Below are positions 32,891 through 43,383 of a DNA stretch of 64,000 bases, in pieces. The notes below the pieces were generated by a model that worked only from the letters and a program-made list of their open reading frames with translations, was not told where the DNA came from and made no database searches. This DNA comes from Cryptomeria japonica (taxonomy: Eukaryota > Streptophyta > Pinopsida > Cupressales > Cupressaceae). The position numbers and the translations under genes were made by a program. Every line of letters begins with the position of its first letter. Positions within the stretch are counted from its first letter, which is position 1. The stretch covers positions 143,811,349 to 143,875,348 of the forward strand of contig NC_081410.1 in NCBI RefSeq assembly GCF_030272615.1, written 5' to 3'.

Positions 32891-33804
32891 AATTAAAGAC
32901 CGAGCCCACATGAATTCAAATCTCATGTTAGACCGAAAATGAGTTATTGCACTATTTCTTTTGAAACTACTAAGAATCATTCTAGGCATTCACAAGAGAA
33001 TATAAAAAAAAAATTATAATAGCATTCTAATAATGTCATCAAATTATTACATTATCTTAAGTGTGTTGTATAATGTTTATTTTTCAAATGTTAGAAACAT
33101 CTTTTAAATCATTTTCATAAAAGTTATATATTTAGATTTAATGTATTTAATTTTTATAATATCCATAGTCAATTATAATTCCTCTCATATTGTAATCATA
33201 TACATAAAAATCAAAACATAGTCAATGCTCATTTTAAAATCTATAGCTATAAAAAATATAATCCGTATAATTTAAAATAAAAATAAAATGAACATATGTA
33301 TTATTTTGTCAAAATAAAAAATTAATATCTATCTCCTAAATTAAATAGTATTATTTATTTTTTCAATATATAAGTATCATTTAAAAAAAAAAATGTCTAG
33401 AAAAACAAATTATTCAAATATAGTATATTGATATACAATATTAAATTCACCTTTTTAAAAATAAAAGTAAAATTACATATAAAATGAAATAATTCTTCAA
33501 ATAAAAATTTGTTTTTCTATATATAAAATAAATAAAATAATTTTAAAGTAAAGTGAAATATATAGTTAGATACTTTTTTCATAATATTTATTTTAATTTA
33601 ATAATTAAATTAATACATACTTTCCATATAATCTAAAATAAATTTGACTAAAATATTTTTTTCTTAAAGATAAATTAAAAAATCATCTTTTATCTTAAAC
33701 TGTCTTTATATCAAATTGAAAAATACTAATCAAAAATTATTTTAGATATATTTTTTATTTTTTGTTAATAATATTGATTAAAAATAACATCAAACATTTT
33801 ACAT
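32891..33804. other. AT-rich spacer, copy C
   Basis: Very AT-rich, homologous to 14601-15535, with small indels. No coding potential seen. Confidence 0.7.
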
Positions 33805-34450
33805 TCAGAATATAATAACTTCAATTTTTTTGTCCTCATGACAATTGTCACAGTTATGCTCACTTTTCTTTACTATTTTGATGTTGTCATCTCTCTGACA
33901 AATATCTGATTCTAAATTATCACAATTCAATAAACGTAGATATTCAAGAGATTTGAGATTGCTAAAAGTGAAAGGCAATTCTTTCAAACTTCTACACCCC
34001 CTTAACTCCAATCTTCTTAGAGTTGTAAGCTGGCCAAATGATTCTGGCAGATACTCCAATTCATCACAGCCCTCAATTCTGAGTGTAGCCAACTGCGGTA
34101 ACCTACACACTTGCTCTGGAAACTCACATAAAAACCCGCAATTCATCAACCATAAATGCTTCAACCTATTTAGACCCTGAAGAAATTTGTTAAATGCATT
34201 TATGGTCTTATTATGTTTTTCATTGAAGGACTCTTGTTCTTTATTAGAGGAATCTATTTCTTCATCACAGGACTCTCCTCCTGAACTTGGCATGAACTCC
34301 TCCGTTTCACCTCCTTTAAAATATAGAATTAGTTCTTCCAAGGAGGAATTTGGCACTATTTTTGATAAGTGCTGCGCTTCAATTTCGGCTCCTATGAACA
34401 TCAAATTTTCAGGTAACTGCAGAGTTACTATTTCGTTGTCAGAACTTAAA
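33805..34450 (-). CDS. LRR exon of NB-ARC/LRR gene, copy C (partial CDS)
   Basis: Open exon after acceptor TTTACTCAG, ending at a stop at 33805. LRR units: LKHLWLMNCGFLCEFP, LATLRIEGCDELEYLP, LRRLELRGCRSLKELP and LEYLRLLNCDNLES. Copy C has a longer loop before the LRRs (GGETEEFMPSSGGES) than copy A. TNL LRR domains usually have many more repeats, so this receptor would be short. The exon before it ends at a GC donor in phase 0, whereas this acceptor needs two bases carried over. I find no phase-consistent canonical junction, so the mature message is uncertain. Confidence 0.7.
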
Positions 34451-34521
34451 CTGAGTAAAACAATTGAAAACATAAGTTAAAATAGAATAGAAAAATGTAT
34501 TTTATTGTATTGAGGACTTGC

Positions 34522-34791
34522 CTTCAGATGATCCCCCTCTTTAATGGAAAGGTTGAAAACTCCCAAAAAACGCAATTTTTCAAGTGTTTCTACATTCAGC
34601 CCACAAATATTATTAGAAGTTGTGTAAAGAAATCTTAACTCTGGCAGTGCCACTGCGTCTGTCGCGTGAACATCTATACTACCCTTCCACCTCAGAATTC
34701 TTAATGTATCCTTCATCGAACGAAGGTGTCTCTTCTCAAGCATGCAATCTTCATTGTTAAGCCAGATTCCTTTAATTCCTTTCATCTTGGC
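34522..34791 (-). CDS. Linker/LRR exon 2, copy C (partial CDS)
   Basis: 270-bp exon, phase 0 at both ends. It reads AKMKGIKGIWLNNEDC, RSMKDTLRILRWKGSIDV and LRFLYTTSNNICGL, then IKEGDHLK. This is the segment between NB-ARC and LRR with a first degenerate repeat. The acceptor is CTCGCAG|GCC and the donor AAG|GCAAGT, a GC-AG type site. It joins the NB-ARC exon in frame across a 92-bp intron (34792-34883). Confidence 0.65.
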
Positions 34792-34883
34792 CTGCGAGAC
34801 TCTAGTGTCAGCAAGTATTATTTAATTATTTAGCAAGTATCAGTTAATTTATCCATCTAATAACAACAAGATGTGAAATATAC

Positions 34884-35902
34884 CTCATCCTTTTCAGCTT
34901 CAAACCACGAATCGTCATCCGTAATTCTACTCGACTTTGACATAGTGCACCCTATTGATCGAATAATATCGTGAACAGACAAATACTCCTCCCCCCACTT
35001 CATCACTGTGGTGATCAATGCTGCATCGACAAGGAATGCGACTTCCTCAGCCCCCACTATGTACTCTACTTGACGAAGCCAATTCTGGTGAAAGAAACAG
35101 CAGATGTCTAAGAATGCCTCTTGAGTAGACTCCTCCAACTTGCTATATACAAAGTCAAACAAACAGTTGCTGAGGTCCTTTTCTTTGATTTTTTGTCCTG
35201 TATGTAAAGCTTCAAGTATCTGTGTACAACGATCTGCTTTATATTCCTGCTTGCGCAAATGTGCACCAACAATTTTCAGAACCAACGGAATACCGCTGCA
35301 GAGCTTGACAATCCTTTCTAGATCATCTTTATAATCATGACGGATTGCAGGGTCATTGCACAGAATTGTGAGCGCATGATGGTGGGAGAGAGTTTTGACA
35401 GGATAGTCCTTGCGTTGAAGACCACGTTCCTGAAGCACATCTGTGACAATCAAGATTCTGGTCGTAACAAGAATTCTGCTATTCTGGGGAAGACCTCGCA
35501 AGTTTTCCGGCAGAATTTTCTCCAAGTCTTTTATGTGCAGAGCATTATCAATATATAAAAACACAGGCTTTTCTGCTCCACTTTTATAGGCCTGAGTTAA
35601 GTGCTCTCTACCATCTTCATCATTTCTCAAATCTATTTTTCTTCCCTCCTCATAGCTTGGAAAGGCATCCTTCAAAATTTGTTGCTGCATTTCTTTATAG
35701 TTATTTTTTCCAGAATCCAAATCTAATTCAATTCTGGCATAGTTGTAACGGTTTCTATCTACAGTGGAGACAACAGCTTTCGCAAGAGTTGTCTTTCCAA
35801 TGCCACCCAAACCCCAAATAACAACGGCAAAAGATGAGCAATCTTCCATATTTTCCATGTCGAGGAGCTCATTTACTGCTTTCACTTGACCTTCGATTCC
35901 AA
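34884..35902 (-). CDS. NB-ARC exon of TNL-type gene, copy C (partial CDS)
   Basis: ATP-binding switch of a plant intracellular immune receptor, fully open. In order: P-loop GLGGIGKTT, kinase-2 VFLYIDNAL, RNBS-B SRILVTTRI, GIPLVLKI, RNBS-D FLDICCFF (closer to the TNL consensus than copy A) and VHD in place of MHD. The exon is 1019 bp, with acceptor TTTACAG|TTGGAATC and donor GATGAG|GTATAT; start phase 1, end phase 0. The exon needs an upstream exon. A TIR exon would be usual, but none is visible in the 3.7 kb of copy C upstream of it. Either the TIR lies farther away, or this is a TIR-less derivative or pseudogene. Regulation is not visible. Confidence 0.85.
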
Positions 35903-36960
35903 CTGTAAACAAGTAAAAGAAAAAAAGCAAACAATCATATCAATCGAAAGCAGGCTAAGCTTTTGTTTTATAACTGTTTGGAAGATTTCAAATAAACAGG
36001 AATCTATCAAATACATAATTTAAAAAATAAATGGTATAAAATCAGAAATTAGTTCTTTAAATGTTAGTATAGAAAGGGCCGATGATTATATGGTAAACCA
36101 AATAGTCACTTCTAACTGCATTCCAATGTATTCATGAATCGGTAATTATTATGTTTAAGAGAGAATTTAACTTCGACTCCAGAGAAAGTTTCTTATAGAG
36201 TATAACTGTACGATTACATTTGTGAATTTAAAAATTGTGGGAAAAAGAGTATGTTAAAAGAGTTGCAAAGTGAAACATAGATATTTTATGAAATATATTT
36301 AATTCTAAGTATATTATATTTCAATTACTTAGTTTTAAATTTAAGTCAAATGCGAATGTAGTTTTAGTACGATTTCAAAAGATATTTATAGAAATAGAGA
36401 GGATGTTTTTTAGTGTGTTCAATTTTTTTCATATTATATTTCTTTTTCTTTTTTTATTGGTAAATTTGGTGAAGGGGTCAATCTTATAAATTTTTATATA
36501 AATAACATGATTTGGATTGCTCCATAATAAAAGGCCATTGAAAGATAAAGTGGACCAACCAATAAAAACAAGGATGTATAAGGATCCTAAATTTCACTAT
36601 CACTAAATAATCTGACCTAATTTGGAGATGTTACCACTATTTTTAGAGTGTCAATGCACGTGCATATTATGGAAAGCATTAATGCCGTTGTTGGAAATTG
36701 TGTTTTTTCTTTTTTACAACTCTCTATGCAACATTGCAATCTTCTTCAATTTAATGGGTAAGCATAGATGTTATAAGGATTGTAGACGATTCATTGTGCT
36801 TCTCATGAAAAGCCAATGCTCATTTTGAATTACAAATGTTGCCATTTCTTTGGATTTTTTCTTGCCTTGAGATAAAACTTGTAGATCCAAACTATTGTCC
36901 AAGACAAGTTGAGACCCCTATAAACTCTCTTGTTCTCCCATTGAGCCTGCAACCAAGTAA
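35903..36960 (-). other. Intron/5' region of NB-ARC gene, copy C
   Basis: Non-coding, colinear with 17576-18640. No TIR-like frame in any reading frame I followed. Confidence 0.6.
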
Positions 36961-37565
36961 AGATGAGAAGCAACATCCACTTTGATAGATTTTTTTGGTC
37001 ATGATTTAATTTCTATTGTTTATAATTTTCTCCCAAATCTCAGGCCCAAGGAAAGTATCTGAAGCATCCAATGGGCTCTCAACAATATAGTGGTGAGGGG
37101 CATTGTCTTTCCACCATAGTGCTAAATTATTTTCTTTGGACTTGGAGTTGTGGCAATAAGCAACAAGGTGGCTTGTGTTCTAGCATCTTCGACAACAAAA
37201 ATAGTAATCCTTTTGCAATCCACTTTAGGGATTATTTTTGTCGAGAGATCTTTTTAAGTACCTAAATCTACCAAAATGTGTGCATAGGTCATGTGCATGA
37301 AATCTGAAGATTTCTTGTCTATAGCCTAATGGTTTCCCAATGCATCACCAATCACTTTGAAATAGGAGTCACTCCAATAATAACAATGAAAAATTAGAGA
37401 GATGAACCCAAATAGACTTGACACTAAAGAATTTTGTGGAAAGGTTGAAAGTGGAGTACCACGATTCGATAAAAAAAGATGTTTTCAAGCCCATAAATTA
37501 CAAAAGACGATATTTTGATCCTCCACACAATCAAATATCGTTAGTGGTGGATAGAGACTAATAGA
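36961..37565 (-). pseudogene. LINE ORF1 relic, copy C
   Basis: The minus strand reads SIWVHLSNFSLLLLE and, further on, a recognisable remnant of the ORF1 zinc knuckle (FCCRRC, a stop, NTSHLVAYC), followed by PLDASDTFLGPEIWEK. This confirms the LINE ORF1 identity of the same region in copy A. Multiple stops and frame changes. Confidence 0.65.
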
Positions 37566-38420
37566 TTCAAACAAATTCAAATATATACACAATCACACAT
37601 AACCACAAACAAATACCTTAAATGCTACGACACATCCTCTATTCATTGACCAATCCAATTACAAATCATTACAGCTTAAATGCTACAATTCATATTTTCT
37701 TGATCACTGGATCAGCTACACACTCAAATAATAAAATCATGACAGTTGCCTCTTTAAATAGAGGGGATGGGAGAAATTCCACATCCTAACAAATATCATA
37801 ACAAAGTAACCACCAGCACTAGATAAATTTTGAGCCTTTCTTTCTGCAATCCATTTATGTAATTTATGGAGACAAGACCATAAACAACAAAACCTACAAG
37901 TTAACCTGTGTTTTGTAAAGAAATTTCTACTTTCAGCTAGTTCTTTCTTTACATCATCAAGGGACCCCCTCAAGGTTTACATGTGACAAAACTTGTTCAT
38001 TACATAACATAAATACACATTATTAAGAAGATATTTCTTTGAAGAAACAAATATTGAACCAAGTGGAACTCCATCAAGTTGTCTCGTGACCCTCAAAAAG
38101 GTGTAGCTCTGAGCTAAGTTCTTGAGTTCTCAAACTACCCTTTTGTTGAACTCTCAAATCATAAATTCTTAAATTACTGGATGAGAATCAATATTGAGTT
38201 GTACTCATAGAGATCCATCAAATTGTCTCACAACCCCAAAAAGGGTGTAAATATCCATCCAATGATAAGCTCTCAAAAAAATGGAAGATTTGATGTCCAG
38301 AACACTGTGTTGGTGATTAAAAAAATGTTGGATGCATTCCTCATGAGAATGAAATATAGTATAGATTGAATAAAAACATAATATCCTAATTATTCTTGCA
38401 TCTATACTAAGGGCAAGAAT
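37566..38420. other. Non-coding part of copy C with 1.05-kb deletion point
   Basis: No gene recognised. At 38252-38286 a short sequence (ccaatgataagctctc...) replaces the roughly 1.05 kb present in copy A. Confidence 0.55.
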
Positions 38421-39050
38421 AGCCTTCAAATACTTATCCTTTATTAGGATCCACTTTCCCTTTGTTGAGTTATATCTCTTATAACGATTTTATTTTCTTG
38501 CATATAGAATTTTTTGTTCTTCATAAGGATCTTATCCTTTCTTGGAGGTGTGTTCCCTTTATTAAAACCTCTTCCTTTCTTCAAAGCATATAATTTTTAA
38601 ATGATCTCTTCTTGGTGTTGAAAGTGTGTAATCCTTCATCAAGAATCTCCTCTCCTAGCAATTGTGAAGGTATGAATTCTTGATCTCGTTCTCCTTTTAG
38701 TGTCGAAGATGCCATCTTTGTTTAAAGATCTCCTTTCTATATGGAGGTAGACATATTTAGACAAAGATCTCTTCCTCCTCTTTGATAGGCGTGTATTCTT
38801 AATAAGGATCCCTTTACACTTGTTGAAAAATATCTCCTTTACAAATATCTCTTCCTTCTCAAAAAATTGCATCCTTTATAAAAATATTCCTCCTAACTTA
38901 GAACACATGCATTTTTGTTGAGGATATCTCCTTGGTGTTAAAGGTGTTTTATCCTTATTGTGGATCTCTATCTTCCTTGAGGTATCAACAAGACAATATT
39001 TTGACATATTAAGTGGAGGCATATGAGGCCTCCTCATAGCTTGTAGTCAT
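38421..39050. repeat. Degenerate ggatc/ctcctt-rich repeat region, copy C
   Basis: Same irregular repeat region as 21100-21760. Small minus-strand frames here (e.g. 38639-38872) are Lys/Arg-rich and not supported as genes. Confidence 0.4.
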
Positions 39051-39056
39051 TCATTG

Positions 39057-39182
39057 GTGTGCTCTCATAGCGGCGACATTCTGTTACATAACCCCCTATA
39101 AGGCACGATTATCAATATATTTGTAGCAACTTGCATAGCATTTAACCTTTGTTTTGGTCATCTAGCATAATGCGGCTTACTA
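39057..39182. mobile_element. 126-bp insertion specific to copy C
   Basis: Sequence gtgtgctctcatagcggcga...tta absent from copy A, flanked by the 5-bp direct repeat cattg (39052-39056 and 39183-39187). Copy A has a single cattg at this position. This looks like a small insertion with target duplication; no clear terminal inverted repeats. Base composition is less AT-rich than the flanks. Confidence 0.55.
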
Positions 39183-39664
39183 CATTGATCCCTTGAAAAC
39201 CATATTATATGCTTTCTTATATATTTCTAAACTAGAATAGCATGGCACACTAGTTTGAATGTTGTTATCACTTTTTTCTCCTTGAGAATTAGCTAACTAA
39301 AATAACATAAAGTGTTAGCATGATCATTGCCATTGTTTACACTTGAATCAACATTTTGCACCAAATCTTCACTTTATAACACTTGTAACAACTAAACCAT
39401 TAAGAATTTGAAGATGAAGTAATCTACTAATTTGTGAGAATTTAATTGCAAGTTTTAAATATATTTTTTTAAAAATAGAAATGAATTGTGCATGTCTTAT
39501 GTAACTATTATTAACTTAATTTTTACAATAATCAACATTTCTTAGATTTGACATTTATTTTGTAATGCATAACATTTTTATAGAAAGAATAAAATTATAA
39601 TTTTTAAATCATAGATTTGTCAGATCAATATCTCTAGTGTATGCATATTTTTTTGTAATATTTT

Positions 39665-40600
39665 GTTGCATATATTCTTTTTAGTTAATTTTTTAAGTCA
39701 AAGTAATTGTAATTTGGAGGGAGGTCTATTTATTAATGCATTTTTTTTTTGTGTACATTTAACTTCTTTTGGTGTTGAAATGAGGATATTGATACCTAGG
39801 GAAAATATATTTTTCAAAAAAAAAAAAAATCTATTTTTTAATTTTTCCAATTGTGTGAGACACAATCCTTAATGTTCAATGAAAAACCTACATTCATAAG
39901 AAATAAGAAGTAAATATATTCAAATATATACTTTTTGGAAAGATTAAAATAAAGAATACATACTTACAAAACAAAAATTCTAAATGAATTTATTTTACCC
40001 CACAAAAGCTAATGTAAAAGTGGTTTTCTATTAACATTTTGATAGGTGCAGAGGAGACTGCACTGTAGATGTGGTTTAAGAGTAGAGAGGTTCTACCAAA
40101 CGAAGTTTGATCTAAGAGGATTTGATCTAACCCTCTTCAATTAATTCCTTCAAATGGGACCTCTCAAGGATTAAATCATTATATTTTCTATAGAATGTGT
40201 GATTTTAGCAAAAAACAAGATGTACCAAAATGTGTAACCTAGCATTGACTACCTAGTATACATGGAACCTTTTTTTCTCTTAAAATTACTAAAGTCTTAT
40301 TCTTTGTATGTGTATATTTTAATATTTTGTGTGGATTTATAGGATCCTAATCTTGGGGACTTTATCATTCCTTATCTTAGTGTCATCCTATCCCTAGCTT
40401 GTCTTGCTCTTAGCTGCTCTATTTCTACATCTCTACATTATCGTGAGTGTAAGTGTAAGTTCATACTCCCACTAAAGCGGGGATAAACTTATTTTCATAG
40501 ATTGTAACCCCTATACAATTTGATACTCCTTTTGGGTACTTTATTTAGGGATCCTCCTCATCAATCATTTCAATTTTTTTTAGGCATTATGCTATCATAC
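39665..40600. other. Unassigned sequence between copy C and copia element
   Basis: AT-rich left part (39665-39990) with an A13 run near 39818. The right part (40000-40600) has more even composition. No gene, LTR edge or repeat that I recognise. Confidence 0.4.
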
Positions 40601-41738
40601 TATTGTCATATGTCAATATTGAGACCAATTTTTGTGTCTTGGGTCTTGGTACTCTACCAATATTGGAAACCTAAGTTATGACGAGTTGTGTGGTCATCGA
40701 TATCAAACCTGTCTACTGTTTGTCATTAATGTCTCAAATAATGTTGAAAACCTGACTTATGATTAGTTGTGTTGTCATTGATGTCAAACTTGTCTAGTGT
40801 TTGTTAGTAATGTCTCAGTTATCTATATGTAGATGTGGAGAGGTTGTACCAGATTTTTAGTAGTGTATATGGTCTAGTAATGAGTGTTCAGATGTTGATA
40901 TGGTGTTTGGTGATTTTGTATAACATCTATGAAGTGTTTCCAGAATATTGGTATAGTGGAAGTTTCAATATGCAGCAAAGAGTATTTAATGTCCCAACAG
41001 AAGAATGCTTTGCATTTCTCTGATATGTCTCTGAAGTATGGTTCTAAATATAATGTTTATGATCTATGTATGTTTTATTATCAATTTTACAAGCTCTTTT
41101 TTATTTCAGATGTTAGGGATTAGGTTATTGTTATTATGACAATATGGTTGTCTATTGGAACTAGTTCGAAGAATGCTCGGTGATTCTCTGATTTATGTGG
41201 AGTCATGTGTTGTAGCTTGGATGAAATGTTCATTTGGTTTATGTAGTGAAACTGGCAAGTAAAGTTATGGTGTTCAAAGTTTTGTGTTGTCAACTGGGTT
41301 GGTTTTTGGTTGACTAAGGTGGTGTATCCTATCTAGATAATGCCTTTTTGGTCTAGATATACATTAGTGATTATTTTTGGATGTCGATATGGGTAGAACC
41401 ATAATGTTTAGATTTGCATTGATTTTTTTACATTGGAAGATGTTTTGGGGCTGAATGGTTGGTATGCTACATTTTTTATCTACATATTTCATTTGATGAT
41501 GACGTTGGAATGAATGGGTGTGCTACCTTGGAAATGAGCTATCATGGGCCTTACTCTTGCATGTCTCTCAAGTTTAGTGAGATCCTTGGTCTTGAGCCTA
41601 AAAAAATTAATCAATTATTTATATTGTGATGTGATTCTCATTGTGTTTTCTCCCTGTTAAGTGTGGTTTCAAGTTTAATATATCAGAAGTAAAGTGTTTT
41701 GATGTCCAAACTAATCCACCCCCTCTTAGTTCCATGTG
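40600..41738 (+). mobile_element. Copia 5' LTR (left edge uncertain)
   Basis: The right edge is cttagttccatgtgttca at about 41738, followed by attggtagagatcttgg, a degenerate form of the initiator-Met primer-binding site attggtatcagagc. The internal motif ttgtcattgatgtcaa (about 40770) is shared with the copia LTR at 10837. The left edge is not clear because of a local tandem duplication. Confidence 0.6.
40668..40818 (+). repeat. Approximately 77-bp tandem duplication in copia LTR
   Basis: Two diverged units starting gaaacctaagttatgacgag and gaaaacctgacttatgatta, each continuing through a ttgtgt.gtcat motif to taatgtctca. It probably lies near the U3 start. Confidence 0.7.
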
Positions 41739-41802
41739 TTCAAAAATTGGTAGAGATCTTGGTTCCTCTTAGAGAAGCTAAACTACTTAAGGAAGAGTTG
41801 AT

Positions 41803-42340
41803 ATGGTGCAAGAAGTAAATTACAAAGCACTAAAGTTTGATTGCACAAGTTACTCTTATTGGAAGGACAGAAGGGAATGTCATTTGGAATCTCTACTAAC
41901 TGGAATATGGGAAATTGTCCAAACTAGATATACTACTCTCGCAAATGGTCCTCATACTCCAAATGAGTTTAAGACACATGAGAATAGTGTGAAGGCTAAG
42001 ATTGCAATTATCAACTATTTAGGTGATTTTATATTTTCTAAAGTTGTTGGGTTGAAGTCTGTTAAAGCAATTTGAGAGAAGTTGAGTAGTGTTTATGAAG
42101 ATGATTTGAAGACAAAGAAAGCCAAGTTGACAAATCTAAATCACAAGTTTGAAAATATGAGGATGTGTGATGATGAGAACATTAAGATATATCTACATTG
42201 AGTGAACGAGAGTGTGAGTGCACTAAGAGGTATTGGTGGAATGTTGGAATAAAGTGATGTTGTAAGAAAATTTATGTCAACACTGCCTAAATGCTACGAA
42301 CCTAAGAAGCATGCTATTGAAAACAAAGTCATGATATGTG
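41803..42340 (+). pseudogene. Copia gag, 5' part
   Basis: Nucleocapsid precursor of a copia element, starting 65 bp after the LTR. MVQEVNYKALKFDCTSYSYW (start of gag), then GIWEIVQ, AKAKI-like ENSVKAKIAIINYLGD, a stop, KLSSVYEDDLKTKKAKLTNL, HKFENMRMCDDENIKIYL, FMSTLPKCYEPKKHAIENKV. This is the UBN2-type copia gag pattern. It is cut at about 42340 by a nested gypsy element and resumes at about 48396. Confidence 0.8.
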
Positions 42341-43370
42341 TTGACATTTATTTTGACACACTCGCCAACAGTCAGGTAGCCAATGTGAACACTCACCACC
42401 TCTCTTGAAAAGTAATAAGTTCTGGGGAATTAATCACTCCAAGGTCTCTGTAGTCGGGTCTCGACGGTGACGGGCAGCCCAATGGTTGAAGTGGTTGTAC
42501 CTATTAAGGGGCCTGCTGGTTAAAACTAAATCCCACTAATCATTAACAACTTAACTTCCTCTTTTTTTTTTGTATTTTATGATTTAAGACTTTTCTGGAA
42601 AATAAAATTGCGAAGGATAAAGGAAACAAGAAAAAACAACAATGAAGCCAATTCAATAACAACTTAACAAACTACTCAATTAGTTCCCTGCAATCCAAAA
42701 TTATCAAATATTATCTAGATTAGCATTCAACAATGGACCTCCAGTAAACCTGCAAAATCATCAACTTTACAGACTTATGGAAATAAAATCACCAATAATA
42801 TCGTCTACCACAATAATTCTCATACACCACTTATGTGTGCAATATGATTCATAAAGCAATATACAGAAGATCAAACCACGTTGCTAATTCCAAATAATAG
42901 ACATTATGAGACTACACAAAACATTTTTTGTAGAATATAAACGTAGATCAGGCAATCTACAAGCTGCTTCTTGTATTTACTTCAAAGAGTAAAGAATAAC
43001 TGAAATTTATCATAATCTACAAAATAATCTAAAAGCTTCTAAGTGGGCCACAAATCATTAATTTGGGGACCCTTACAAATGAATCCAAATCCTCAATTTA
43101 TAGAGTTTTTTTCCCTACTATCTAGGAAATAAACCTAATCTAAATTAAGAACATAAGACTAGGAGTCGCAATTAACTTGCAAGTTTCTGCCTTTATACTC
43201 CAGTTAACTACTAAAAAATGGAGGTTGAATGGGCACTACGAAGACCATGTTGTATGAGCCAAGCTTTCGTAGTCATGCAGAATTTTGCTCAAAACTGGAA
43301 CATGAGTTGGAGTTGCAGCTAAAATACAAAATTGGGAGTCATGCAAGAAGTCCTACTATCTTTAGCAGCT
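42341..43370 (-). mobile_element. LTR of the nested gypsy (minus strand; right edge uncertain)
   Basis: Ends (minus) GAGTGTGTCAAAATAAATG then TCAACA at 42341. It contains TATAAA on the minus strand at 43097-43102, in the context CTCTATAAATTGAGG, similar to the TATA region of the LTR at 8260. It lies directly after the stop of the long ORF, where a 3' LTR is expected. There is no matching LTR at the right end (48395), so the 5' LTR is lost. Confidence 0.5.
43097..43102 (-). promoter_or_regulatory. TATA box in nested gypsy LTR
   Basis: TATAAA on the minus strand within the LTR-like segment; supports minus orientation of this element. Confidence 0.45.
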
Positions 43371-43383
43371 ATGTGTTTATCTT

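Larger units (their letters stand above)
30179..39664. repeat. Segmental duplication, copy C
   Basis: Colinear with 11862-22240. The left limit of homology is inside gag, where copy A carries the copia LTR end. The right limit is near ttgtaatatttt (39653-39664), where copy A runs into a LINE 3' end. The NB-ARC/LRR gene in this copy is the better preserved of the two. Confidence 0.9.
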
